From: Papaver somniferum
Lineage: Eukaryota > Streptophyta > Magnoliopsida > Ranunculales > Papaveraceae
Assembly: GCF_003573695.1 (NCBI RefSeq)
Contig: NW_020639929.1
Coordinates: 387,620 to 451,619 of the forward strand
Reading direction: 5' to 3'
DNA length: 64,000 nucleotides
The stretch's first letter is position 1, and each line of letters opens with the position of its first letter. The notes below the pieces were generated by a model. The model was not told the DNA's origin. It searched no databases and worked only from the letters and a program-made list of their open reading frames with translations. The position numbers and the translations under genes were made by a program. Positions 10,623-21,793 of this stretch are shown in pieces.

Positions 10623-11942
10623 CTATGGTTGGGGCTACTGTCCGGACGAAGAAGTGGTTGTGGATGTCACCCGGTTTAGAGCGCAGGTGGAGTTAGACTC
10701 AAGGTGCAGCAGGCAAGGCCAAAAGTAGAGCTGACGCTCATGGTGAAGTTAGTGACGCACCCATTAACTCAGGTGGAGCAAGGTTCTAGGTGGACAAGGT
10801 TGTGCTCAAGGTGGAGTTAGTGCTAGCCTTCCCATTAACTCAAGGTGGAGTAGGGTTCAAGGGCGCGTAGTGACAATAATCATGTTCGATGGGTAGCATA
10901 TACAGATGGTGAAGTATGATTGGATTGGTGAGGTGATTTGATCTCGCCAAGGTGGAGATTGTTGGAGTACGTGGCGCGATGTAAACCACATATGTATAGC
11001 TAGGATAGTCCCACATGGAATAGGAGGAAGTACATGTGGTGCCTAATAAGCTTGGGCATCTCCTTACATAGCACGAGGCTTTTTAGATTAAAATTCCACA
11101 CCTGCTGCAACAGGTAGTCAAGTGGGGACAATATCGGTGTTATGTGGTCGGACCCTACTTCTGGATCCGACGGTCCGTGAAAATCCTAACAATGATTAGT
11201 TAGGCAACTCTAATACGCAAGACACAAAAATATCATGTAAACTATACTGTTTACATCGCATTTTTTACTATATGTGCTAATAATAAATCCTAGCAAATGT
11301 GGGTTTGAGATGATATTGCGTACCTTTGAGCGGAATGAGACCTTTCTCGAGGAGATGACGGTAATGGAGATAAGCCATGAAACCACAAGCACTAATAGTC
11401 CAAAACAGGTACACAGGGAAACCAAATTCTTTAGCAACTGCAAGTGTAAAACTCATACACCCATCAGAGACCACGCAACTAACATGAGGAATATCGGATG
11501 TTTCGTTAAGTTTCGTCAGGAGATTTTGAAACGGAACTCCACAGTTTTTCTTGGTGGATACAGCAAGAGAAGGTATATCTTGTGTTGATTCAACATCAGT
11601 TGGCGGTAATCCATCTGGAATTGTATGGAACTGGAAATCAGATAAACCTTTAACCGAATCATTTCCTCTTGACTTGATTAAACGTTTGTGATTGAATTCT
11701 GTATTGACAAAAGTGATATGAATTCCTTTGCTGTGAAGAAGTTTTGCTAGTTTTAGCATTGGACTAATGTGACCTTGTGATGGAAATGGTACGCATACAA
11801 CATGTGTAACTTGAGTTGCACAACCCAATGAACCCATTTCTGTAACTAGCTCTTTGTTTCCCTGACTATATATTATTCTCTTTGTTTCTCTCCTCAGAAA
11901 GCTTTGCAGTTGTGTTGCATCTTAAGTGTTGAAAAGATGTGT

Positions 11943-11949
11943 TTTTATA
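11943..11949 (-). promoter_or_regulatory. TATA box of the UGT locus
   Basis: TATAAAA on the minus strand, about 110 bp upstream of the UGT start codon at 11837. Position and motif fit a core promoter; no other signal was tested. Confidence 0.45.
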
Positions 11950-13584
11950 AGTAGGGTATGAAAGTGGGTGAGGTAAGAAGTGAACAACTAGCTGGTTTGA
12001 TTGCTTACGTCTTTGAATGAATCAACACGAAAAATAAAACCAGCAAGTCTATCATGCATGTCTATTTTTTGCAACTTTTCATGTTCCTGTTTAATGCTGT
12101 ACAGCGAAGATTTTTTCCTTTTTATTTCTGGTTGTACATATTTAAGGGGTGTTGGTACTATATAGCAGATATCACCACATACGCATTTGTCAATAATATG
12201 GTACATATTTAAAAGATGTTGTCAATAACATGCATGTCTGAAAGGAAAAATATATGCATGTTCTACTAATCTTTCCTTTCACCTTGCAAGATGCAACCGA
12301 CACTTTTACGTAGCTTATATGGCTCCAGGGCATTGAATCATTGATCTGACAAAACTGCCTATAATGCCATTCCATAAATTGAAAACTCAACGAACTGGCA
12401 ACTTTCACCAGTTATTGACCAGCAAACTACATATATTTCACGTATATATCTCAATTTTAGGTACCTCAAGGCCTCTTTGAATGAGGTGAGGAAAATGCAG
12501 AAAACATGTGTAAGCACGGGCGCTATATATAAGGGACATTTTATGGCCCCTTGTTTGGCCCCAAAATTGACACCATGATGTGGCTCCTTAAAGTTAACAC
12601 AAAATTGGTTAAAAAGATCAAAATCAACAATTTCTGGGTGAAATGGACAGTTAGATTTTGATACTGTTTAAATGGCCAAAAATATAAAAATAGGCAAGAT
12701 GTAACCAATTTCATCGTGCCTATTTTCAAATATTTTTTCTTATTTTTAATTTAAACAGGATGTATCCAGTTTCATCCTTGCTATTTTTTAAATTTAAGCT
12801 AGGATGAAACCAGTTTCATCCTTACTATTTTTTTTTTGGCTATTTCACCCAAACTATTTTTTACCCGTCCATTTGAACCGTGATTTAAAAATATTTGGAC
12901 AAATAACTCATTTTCCGTAAAGTTAAATAGTTTTCTTGGTCCAATATGGAAATGTGACCTAAAAAACACGATAAAAAGGAAATAAAAAACGTTTTTTTCA
13001 TGTCTTCCCAACTTTGTGGATCATAATTAAATTCCTTTGAAATCAGAAGTGAAAAGAAAATGTCTACCAACTTACCAGCAACTTTACATATCCACTTGTC
13101 TTCGTGCTTGGGAACAGTTTGAGCTTAAGCTTAACAGGGTAAGAAGTTCATGTTGCATTTTGGAACGCACTCATCATGCGGAAATACCGCAAGAGTTTTT
13201 ACAAAGATCTTTTAAGGAATGGCTTTGAAAGAAAATGCAACAAAAACTACTCCCTTGGAAGAGAATTTATAAGAAGCATAACTTTGACTAAAAGCTTTGC
13301 CCAAAGTCTACCGATTTATGTTCTTTCGACTTTAATTAGTCCAATTTTTCCCATTTAAATCCATTTGCGCCCCTTACATATGTATGTGTCCATCGATAAT
13401 CCGAGCGTATATGGAGTCGGTTCTGAAAAATGGATGGGAATTAATATGAATTCCACTTTTCAAAAAAACTATTACACCACCATATGACACGTTTTTATAT
13501 TACATGTTAGCTTTCGGGATTATATGACACGTTTTTGTAAAGACCAGATGAATTATCAAACTCAAACAACACAAATACATGGAA
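11950..13584. other. Intergenic repeat-rich DNA, no gene recognised
   Basis: No coding similarity on either strand. From about 12540 to 12900 the text repeats phrases such as GTTTCATCCTTACTATTTTT and AGGATG-containing words, suggesting an old dispersed repeat. Confidence 0.4.
12801..12822. repeat. 22-bp palindrome in a dispersed repeat
   Basis: AGGATGAAAC, two bases (CA), then GTTTCATCCT, a perfect 10-bp inverted repeat. A degenerate relative (AGGATGTATCCAGTTTCATC) lies about 45 bp upstream, so the motif is part of a small repeat array. Confidence 0.6.
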
Positions 13585-13797
13585 CTCCCTCGGTCCAAAT
13601 TATATGGACGAAAAACCCAAATATCTTAGAATAAAAAAATGTTTAGGTTTGTGTACTAACAGTAAAACGAAAAAGTTTAGGTTTATAAAAGTTCAACCTG
13701 TTTCATGTGTCAAAAATAACCTAAAAATATAAACTCCACCTATCCAGTTGAACAAGCACAAATCTCTTCTCCAACTATATAATTTGGACGGAGGAAA
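13585..13797. mobile_element. Stowaway/mariner-like MITE
   Basis: The ends CTCCCTCGGTCCAAATTATA and (reverse complement of right end) TTTCCTCCGTCCAAATTATA are imperfect inverted repeats about 25 bp long around a 213-bp AT-rich body. CTCCCTCCGTCC is the classic Stowaway terminus. A flanking TA duplication is not clear. Confidence 0.65.
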
Positions 13798-14559
13798 TAC
13801 TAAATATTAAAACTTGTCTGGATCACTAATTGCAACTGTGTTCGGCTGGAAGGTTATTCTAATAGAGGAGAGGACAAGTGAGAGATTTTGGAAAATAGAA
13901 ATTACCAAATGCTTACCCCTAGTAAAGCTCATAAAACTATAAGAAACGATGCAGCTCACAGGTAGGGCATCTGGATATTTAGACTTTTAGGCATACAGAT
14001 AACATTTTGAGAGGGATCTAAGCAGTTATTTGCTACGGAGAGGGAGAAGAGTATCTTCCAGTGGTGTTCAGATTGGTTAGTGGTGGAACGTGAGGGATTT
14101 CCTCGTAACGAAAATTATGCAACGGGCTTTCAGTCGACTTGGTTACCGGTGAATGAAATCTATTACGCTTTAGAATGAAATTTTGTTACTAGCTTCACCG
14201 TGGAGCTTACGTGATTCTCAACTTTTCCACGTTTCTTCGTATCCGTTCTTTTTGAAGCATTATTGGGTAAGGCACCACAACTAATGGGATGGGCCCTTAA
14301 TGTGTAAACATTTATTGTATTAGGTATCCACCGAAAGCCTGACTGCTTTTTCTTGTGGAGTTGTGGTCCTAACTTCCGTTTGTAAATAGACCAAAACGAA
14401 AAAGAAACCTGGTACAGAACTTATGAAAAACGAGATCTTTTTATTATGTAAAACAAAATAGAATCATCTTTTGGAGTAATAATAAGAAAGATATAAAAAA
14501 GAAAGAGAAAAACATTTCTATTAGCTAGAGAGGGAACCTTATTACACATGTATAGTATT
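13798..14559. other. Intergenic, no gene recognised
   Basis: I see no coding similarity, repeat boundary or regulatory motif that I can defend. The right part may belong to an LTR of the copia remnant that follows. Confidence 0.35.
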
Positions 14560-16900
14560 CTATCTATATCAGAGAAGAGAAAATTCTAGTATTTTAATGG
14601 ACCGCACATCCATGGGTCATAGGCCGTATAACACTCCCCCTTGTGCGGTTCAATAACAAAACTTTATACATATTGCTTTACATATAGTGCTTTGAATGTA
14701 GTTCTTCAAATATCGTTCTCTCCTTGATGACTTGTGCTGAAATCAATTGCCTCATTAAAAATTTGACAAGGAAAAACTCAGTGGGATAAAACCTTGGTAC
14801 AACTCTTCACATGTAGTACTTCACATGTTGTCTCGTATTTTACATGTAGTTCATCACATGCAGTACGATCTTCAAAAACCGACGAGTCCAATTAGTTGCC
14901 TTGTTAAAACTTCGTCAAGAAAACCCAGAGGGACAAAACCTTGACGAAGGGGAAAGAGTAACTTGACAGATGCAAGTAAAGGTGATCTGTTGCAGCTGAT
15001 CACTTTGCTTCGTTGAAGTTGATTAGTTTCTTCACAACTTCTTAGGCAGAAAATTCTTGTGGAAAAGACAATAGCCTTAGTTGGGAAGTTAATTCCCGGT
15101 GTTTCTTGTTGTCTCATTAAAAACCTTGCCGAGCAACAAAACCCTGTGAGAAAAAATAACCTCGGTGAATGAAAAGAGTTCAACACACCATTAGATGCTC
15201 CCCCTGATGTAAGACAATTTTCATTAGTCTAATGCAGTCAAAAGGAGTTTATCACACATTACTTTGGTGACTTGAATGTTTATAAGACCTTGTTGTTGAT
15301 TCTGAAAATTACGTTGCTTAACGGACTATCGCGTTTTATCTCTTTGATTCAGATATTTTCAGTAATTAACATCAACGCGATCTTTATGTCTTCAACATTC
15401 AACATACTTGATGTTTTTAGTATTGTCTCGCTAAAAACCTTGTAGAGTAACAAAACCCTTTGGGAAAAAGTATTCTCAATCGAAGGGAAAAAGAGTACAA
15501 CACAGCTTCAATTTCGAAGTAAGATATATCGACATCATATCCTTGGATCCTCCCCATGATGTCGGCATCTCCCCCTGATTCCATTCAGAGCAGTTTCCAG
15601 ACAGTTCCTTTAGTCATATACTTTCCAAAAGTGAATATAGAAATGACTTAGTAAATAAGTCAATCATGTCCCCCCCCCCCTCCCCTGTTTACTTTCATTG
15701 GATAAGATATTATTATTCCTTTATAATCAACAACTTTAGTGTTGCATTCCATTAGCAGTCCTCTTTATGTCTTTGTAGGGATAAAACAAACTCATGTCAA
15801 TGGTTCCTTTTAAGTATATGGTTACATTCATTATACCATTCCAAAGACACTGTGTCGGCGCTAAGCTATATCTAGCTAATTAACAAATTCACTAAGGATG
15901 AAATATTTGGTCGAGTACATTATGCTAAGTACAACAATGTGTCTATTGCACTTAGATAAGGGAATTTCATCTCCCAACACATCTTCGCCATCTTCCTTTA
16001 GACGAAATGGTCATTTACTTACATTTGTACCTCAACTAATCATGGGAATGCTAGAAGGATGCAATGTCCTTGTTAAATTTCCTGACAACTTTGGACATAT
16101 GCAAACTGGTGGAATAATATACCACAAACTCAATATTCGGTCGAGCTTTCCCCAGATTTTTCACCTCAAATTCGGATCTCAAATAGCTTTAAGGTCTCTT
16201 ATTACATCAATAGTACCCATCATGTATGTACCATCGACATAGATAGATACAATTCCAAATCAAGAACTTTCTTGTGAATACACAAGGAAAAATAACTTAC
16301 TTGTCTATCCCCTCCAAATTAAATAGCCACTTAGATGGGTATACCACATCCTCCGGATTGCTTCTATCTATAAGTGAGCGTTCTATCTAACTGTAAACAC
16401 GCTCTGTGGTTTAGAGTCACTTGATTTGGGCAACAAAAGGCTATCAAGTACTTTTGTAAATATCTTTTATCTCTTGATTCTTTCAGAGATACGTAACAAC
16501 CACATGCATATGCTGCATTTCAAGTCCTTTTGAAATTACCAAGCTAACTAAGTAGCGGAACGCTATAATGTTTTTTACAAGAGGACAATTCGAGGGCTTT
16601 GTTAGAAACCTCTCGCAACAAGGCGAGTCATGATACTTTGAGACTTCATTCTTGCCATTGTACTTTATGAAGAATAATCATGTATGTCTCATAGGTTATA
16701 CACTTGGTTGGTTAGCACCACCACACCAAATACATGTATATTTGTCAAAGAATCAAGTTCTACCTGGATTGTGTAGGCCAAATATGCTCTTTGTTGACAT
16801 TAAACAGTAAGAAGTATGGTTCGATATCATCGTGCTCTATTTTATTGAGCAACTATATATAAAAATAATCATTAATATGTTCGCACGATCTTTCCATCGA
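14560..16900 (-). mobile_element. Decayed copia (Ty1) retrotransposon, antisense
   Basis: Read on the minus strand, about 16260-16050 gives IYVDGTYMMGTIDV, then EFEVKNLGKA and YYSTSLHMSK, the copia reverse-transcriptase/RNase H region. The active-site YVDD is YVDG and stops are frequent. At about 14630-14640 the minus strand reads AAGGGGGAGTG then TTATACGG, as expected for a polypurine tract next to a 3' LTR. Between these, four imperfect copies of a GTCTCATTAAAAACCTTG...ACAAAACCC cassette occur. The 5' LTR was not located, so the far end is open. Confidence 0.7.
14752..15500. repeat. Four imperfect copies of a 50-75 bp cassette
   Basis: Segments near 14750-14805, 14896-14960, 15109-15183 and 15421-15505 share the order CTCATTAAAAACCTTG, then CAAAACCC plus GGGACAAAA or similar, then GAAGGGAAAAAGAGTACAAC. 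Spacing is irregular (about 145, 215, 310 bp). They sit in the non-coding 3' part of the antisense copia remnant. Confidence 0.55.
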
Positions 16901-18325
16901 CTCGTGTGGTTCTCATAATCCTTTAGGATTTCATTGTTCTCTGGAATCATTAAACTTCGGAGCGTCCTCCAGTATTGATTCATGGGAATAATCAGAGACA
17001 ATCAAATGAGGTGATTTCATTAATGATACAAATTAGGTTGTTCCTGACTCATCTACTTCCTTTCTAGGTGAGCGTTGATCGAACCTGGTGGTCTTTCCAT
17101 CTTCCTTTTTGGAGCCACATCCTCAACCACACTTCCAATAAGTATAGTTGCAACACCTTATGGTGTATATTCCTTATTGAAGATTCGTAGCCTTGCAGGT
17201 AAGTTTGCAGCTGGTATGTCTAATCTCATCACTTTAGCGACATCAGTGTACATTCTGAAAATCGATTATTCATTGTCACTTCACACTTACATTTGTGGAG
17301 TACAAGAATAAATATGAGACAGTGGGAACACACCACAACAATTCCTGTCGTTCCCTTAGAAAATATATTTTCTTATCTCCCCCTAACGACGGGAAGACTG
17401 TATCATTAAAATAACAACCTGTAAATCTAGCGGTAAGAGATCTCCTGCAAAAGGCTTTAACACGCGGATAATTGTTGGGAGTAAATATCCAACATAAATA
17501 CCTAATCATTTTCGTAACCTATCATAGTACGATGTGGACTCGTAATGGCACATACATAGTGCAACCAAAAATGCGTAAGAACACGAATGTCAGGCTTATA
17601 GCCAGTTACCAACTGGTAAGCAAAAGAGGTTGACTAATATTGGGTTCTAAAACGAAATTAAGTAAAGGTGTGTTTAATATTGCATATCCCCCAAGCAGTT
17701 AAAGGTAGGTTTGTATGCATAACCAAGCCTTATACATCATCTATAACCTTTGGCGATAGCCCTTTGCGAGAGCATGAGGTATAGGATGATCTTCATTGAT
17801 CCTATTAAATATGCAATAACTATCAAGTCCTTTTGATGTTCACTACCTAGCATTTACAAGGGGCGGTGAGCCCTTACATGTATAATATGAGCTAGTAGTT
17901 TTCCAAACACAAAAATTCTTGGGAACTATAACTAGTCCAAAATGTCAAAACATCCACCAGATCCATAAGTCACTTTAATGGTCCACAATATGTATGGATA
18001 TTTTTCTAAATATCACCTTATTTTCTTTGTAATATGGATTGTTTTCCATTTGCATCTTAGGATGGTCTAGATCCTGTTTTAATAAAGACTTTGTAAAATG
18101 AGTGATATGTTTTCTTACTTAAAAGCACAATGTGAATGGGGGGTTGTGCAAAACACTTATTGAGAGATATGTTGTCACTTCGCATTTCGTCAATCTTTTT
18201 TTTCTGTTGTCTCGTTCACTCAAATAAAGTGATGTACGTATGAGTCCTTTCAAAACGAGCATCGTGTCACAACCAAAGTATCTTTATGGTTATGCCAAAT
18301 TCTGTATGAGTCAATATCCAATACT
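16901..18325. other. Degenerate retroelement-like DNA, no gene recognised
   Basis: Probably a continuation of the antisense copia remnant, but I cannot align domains here with confidence. The longest open frame (17075-17311, +) shows no recognisable motif. Confidence 0.3.
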
Positions 18326-18600
18326 CCCTCTGTTTCTAAAAGACCGTCCTCTATTCCATTTTGTTATGTTTCAAAATTGTGTCCATCTTCTGTTTATAGT
18401 TATATTTTTCTAATAAACTCTCTAATATACCCTTAAAGTTTTATATTCATAAATTCTTTTTTAATGGTCCCAATCTAAAATATTAATGAGATTTGTATAA
18501 TTAAGGAAACAAATATATCCTTCATTCCTTTTAGCTTTCTTTTTTTATTTTCTATTTGCAATCCCATAACAATTTTTGGTAGTTTTTATTACTAACATTT
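18326..18600 (+). mobile_element. Left part of a Stowaway-like MITE
   Basis: TACTCCCTCTGTTTCTAAAAGACCGTCC is an intact Stowaway-style left terminus with its TA target. The matching right terminus is not present before the next element, so this copy is truncated or strongly diverged at its right. Confidence 0.5.
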
Positions 18601-18651
18601 TTATCCAAATAAATTAGACAAGTAACCAAGGGTATGCATGTAAACTACTAC

Positions 18652-18850
18652 CACTACAAAACAGGTGGCTTCTAGGGACGGTCATTTTTTCCAAAACCGT
18701 CCCTAGAGAGGGTTATTTAGGACGCCCATGGGCTGACCATCACTATTGGTCACGGGATAATTAATTTAAAGCTATTTTTGGGCCGTCCGTAAAAAAAGTA
18801 TCATGATGACTGGTCGTGATAGGATAACGATGATGAACCTCTGCCATTTC
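18652..18850 (+). mobile_element. CACTA-type element, one terminus only
   Basis: CACTACAAAACAGGTGG followed by TTCTAGGGACGG and its inverse CCGTCCCTAGA resembles the terminus and subterminal repeats of plant CACTA transposons. No opposite end (CCTGTTTTGTAGTG) was found downstream; the element seems cut by the LTR sequence that begins near 18.86 kb. Confidence 0.5.
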
Positions 18851-18859
18851 CGAGAAAAG

Positions 18860-20711
18860 AAGATGGGTCACTGGTAAAACAAGTTAAGAAGGAGACTGCC
18901 AGTATTGATGATCCGATGGAGCTGCGGCTGTTAGCATGAAGGAGTTTTGATTGAGAACAAAACACAGAAGATGCTGCTCGAGAATATCAATGGAAGTGAG
19001 ACTCGAGTTGCTGCTAATGATCACGGGAGTATTGATGGAGCTGAGTTTCCGATGAAGTGATCGAGATGGCAGAGATGGAGAACTCGCAACATTTGAACTA
19101 TATACTTCTGTCATTATCGGAAGTAGATGATGTCATTGATTTATCATGATCATGGCAGTAATGCTCGGGATTTTTGTTGTGACTGAAGAAAACGACCAGG
19201 CAGGAATGAACTCAAGCTGGCAGTGAACATTGCTGCCATTGTTGGTGACGAGCTCGAGTGCGAGAATAGGTCGATGTTGAATGATAAAACAGGAACTCGT
19301 GTTTGATTTGGAACCAGTTTACTTGACCGCAAAACAGGGGTGAAACAATCTTGTTGCTACCGTGAGTAGTATGGACTCTATGGAAGATTTGTAGGTTATT
19401 TCCGCGTCTAAGATAAACATGAATCACTTGTACGCGGCTGTAGAGATTAGGTAATATTGGGAAGTTGAAACTTGACCGAGAATTCAGAGTTTGGATGAGA
19501 ATAGAGTCGGCAAAAAAACAGTCACCAGGCCAAGCTTTCACCGTCGATTTATGAGATGAATAGTGGAGATTTGAACGTGTTTTAGGATTCAAGTCGGCTA
19601 AGGTAAGTTTGGTGATTATCAGATTCGAAATATCAGCTACAAAAGGCTATAAATAGAGGCTCGAATCACCACAGAGAAGTATCTCCTCACCCTCACTTTC
19701 ACGCCCACAAACTGCTCGATAAAATTCTCCAGAGAAGAACAGAAGCATAAAGACTTCACATATGCACTAGTAGCAGAAAGGTTATAGCAACAAGGAGACA
19801 GTGGCTGATCTTTTGCAACAGAGGCGGTAGTAGCTAAAGTATTCTTGCAACAAGGAGACAGTGGCTGATCTCCTGCAACAGAAGCAACAATAGCTAGAGT
19901 TCTTTTACAACTACAGTTTGTTTTCTATAAACTCCATTATGTCTATCTAATTTACTTATTTGATTGAGGATGAATTCTAAGTACTATATATGATTTGATT
20001 TAGTATATGAATCTGTTCTGATTTCTTCATATGATTATTGTTTGTGTTTATTATTAAAAATGAATATGATTGATTGATAGATTGTTTAGGTGGCCAACTG
20101 AATATAATTCTTAACTCAATCTAATGCTAATAAGGGTTAGGATATCCGTAATTGTTGAATAATTTCTTACACAAGTAGAGAACGTGAGACTTTACGGAGG
20201 GATTCCGTAAAGCAATCGCGTATAAACACAACACTAGAAAGTAGACCGAGCGTACTGAGTCTAACCACTAGGATTAAACCTAAATTCACAGACCATAAAG
20301 CATTCGAATGAATTACATCTTGTAAGCGTACCTCAAGGTGGTTCAGATGGATAGACTCTGGTGACTAAGCGTACCTGTTGTCCAGTGGCTTAAGGGATTT
20401 TGGAGATAGCTAAGCGTATTTGTTATCTTACGGTTAGTAATAATCTATGATTAATAAATGAATGAATATACTACTTTGATGAATATTTAGTTACGAAGAA
20501 GGATTCCTCGATCATCTCACTATTTTGCTTGCAATCTTAATTACTTCTCATCGCTTTATTATTTATTTAGCTTTTGAATCTAAAACAAAAACCCCCATTT
20601 GTGACAACTAAACTCCCTGCTCTTCGTGGGAACGATCCTTGCTTCCATTATATTACCAGCTAATTGTGTGGAAATAAGATTATTAATTTGTTGAGCCTAC
20701 GACACCCATCA
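18860..20711 (+). mobile_element. LTR copy, same family as the outer LTR at 43.5-59.1 kb
   Basis: From about 19966 to 20711 it matches 58330-59087 closely: GATGAATTCTAAGT, GTTTAGGTGGCCAACTGAA, TTAGGATATCCGTAATT, GGCTTAAGGGATTTT-like and the end CCTACG.CAC.CATCA. A promoter-like CTATAAATAGAG lies near 19650. The left boundary is not defined. The LINE fragment starts right after its end. Confidence 0.7.
19787..19906 (+). repeat. 60-bp tandem duplication inside the LTR copy
   Basis: Two copies of GCAACAAGGAGACAGTGGCT with following GATC(T/C) and GCAACAGA words, period 60 bp. They lie downstream of the LTR TATA-like box, so they would be in the transcript leader. Confidence 0.75.
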
Positions 20712-21720
20712 GGGACAACAAGAGAAAAAAATAAAATCAGTTGGGTTGCATGGGAGAAATGCATTACACCAAAGGAATTTGGAGGTCTGGGAATTAGGAA
20801 CTTAAGAGCAACCAACAAAGCATTGCTAGTAAAATGGAGCTGGAGATATACTCAAGAAATAGGCCTTATGAAGAAAAATAGTACAAAAGAAGACAAAATC
20901 TGACAAAGAAGATATTTGGCCTCTAGTCTCTAAAGACACATATGGCAAGGGATTCTGGAGGGGTATACAGAATGAGGAAGGTTTGGTGCAATGGATGCTT
21001 GGAAGTTTAAAGTCCCCCTGTGTGAGACACACAAACATGCATTCAAAGCTGCAGTACATAAGAAGGAAAAAATAGCTGAATTAAGGCCAGTCCAAGTGCA
21101 TCAGGGATAATTGAATTAAACAACATACACTCTATCATTGGGAATCCTCCAGTTTTCACAGATAGAGAAGACTCAATCAGCTGCAGGTAAGGAAAAGACT
21201 ACACATCTAGAGAAGGTTATAGATGGAAAATGCAAAACATGCACAACAGTTCCTCTTAAGATCTAAAACATGTATGGAGAAAATTTGTTCCCCCAAAAGC
21301 CCAAGTGTTTAACTGGTTTGCCACTCAAAGTGCAATCCCTTCAATTGACAATCTACTTAAAAGAGGAAGTCAGATCAATGATACTTTGTGCAGCTTCTGT
21401 AATGAAGACTGAAATTGTGAACCACCTACTGATTAACTGTCCTTTCACTAGAAAAGTGTGGCTCTACTTCAGCTTCAGAATGGATACTTCGTGGGTACAT
21501 AGAGATACTGCAAACAGTTTGAGGATTGGAAAGCAAACCAAAACAAGAAGATTGCTTAAAGAGTATGGCTTACGCTACCATTTGCAGTGGTGTGGGCAAT
21601 CGGGCTAGAAGGAAATCGTAGAGTTATGGCCAATCAAAGAGGAATGACTAATGAGATGATTATCAACTTTAATGATCTGATAAAGTAGTGTAACGGGAAG
21701 CGGCAATAACTAGAAACAGG
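20712..21720 (+). mobile_element. LINE (L1-type) 3' fragment, frameshifted
   Basis: The frame at 20725-20900 reads ISWVAWEKC then KEFGGLGIRNLRATNKALL, the end of the LINE reverse transcriptase, and 21255-21470 reads VWRKFVPPKAQVFNWFAT and further on the zf-RVT zinc finger (CSFCN...NHLLINCPF). Frames change between and within these blocks. Upstream RT motifs are absent, so this is a 5'-truncated copy or captured fragment placed directly after the LTR end. Confidence 0.8.
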
Positions 21721-21793
21721 GAACGGGCTGGACTTGTAATTATTCGTGAGAATAGTAGTGTATCTGGGCTGCAATTCTGTGTAATTTCTTTTG

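Larger units (their letters stand above)
8745..11191 (+). mobile_element. TRIM-type LTR element in the UGT intron
   Basis: Two LTRs begin TGTTGGAGTA and end CCTAACA: the right copy at 10960-11191 (232 bp), the left at 8745-10608 enlarged by a nested insertion. The target duplication ATGAT is exact (8740-8744 and 11192-11196). The internal region is only about 350 bp (10609-10959), with a primer-binding site and a purine tract before the right LTR and no gag or pol. That combination fits a terminal-repeat retrotransposon in miniature. The internal part carries repeated GGTGGAGTTAG words. Confidence 0.9.
7746..11837 (-). pseudogene. UDP-glycosyltransferase, UGT85 type, nonsense-mutated
   Basis: Family-1 UGTs transfer sugar from UDP-sugars to small molecules in the cytosol. 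Exon 1 is 11324-11837 and exon 2 is 7746-8704. A phase-1 GT-AG intron joins PLK to DESCLTNGYL, the conserved intron site I know from UGT85 genes, giving 490 codons. Visible features are the catalytic His in PFPSQGH (residue 23), its partner Asp in VVSDG (125) and the PSPG box starting WCPQ (about 364-407). Two defects stand out. Codon 231 is TAG (8526-8528), just before NTFDELE, and in the PSPG box GWNSxLE reads GWNSTLK, so the Glu that contacts the UDP ribose is Lys (about 390). HCGW is also HNGW. The intron has grown to 2.6 kb by retroelement insertion. A recently inactivated gene is the best reading. Confidence 0.93.

Noticed and set aside
15898..16242. 114-codon plus-strand open frame
   Set aside because: The complementary strand reads copia reverse transcriptase (YVDG, NLGKA, SLHMSK), so this is its shadow.
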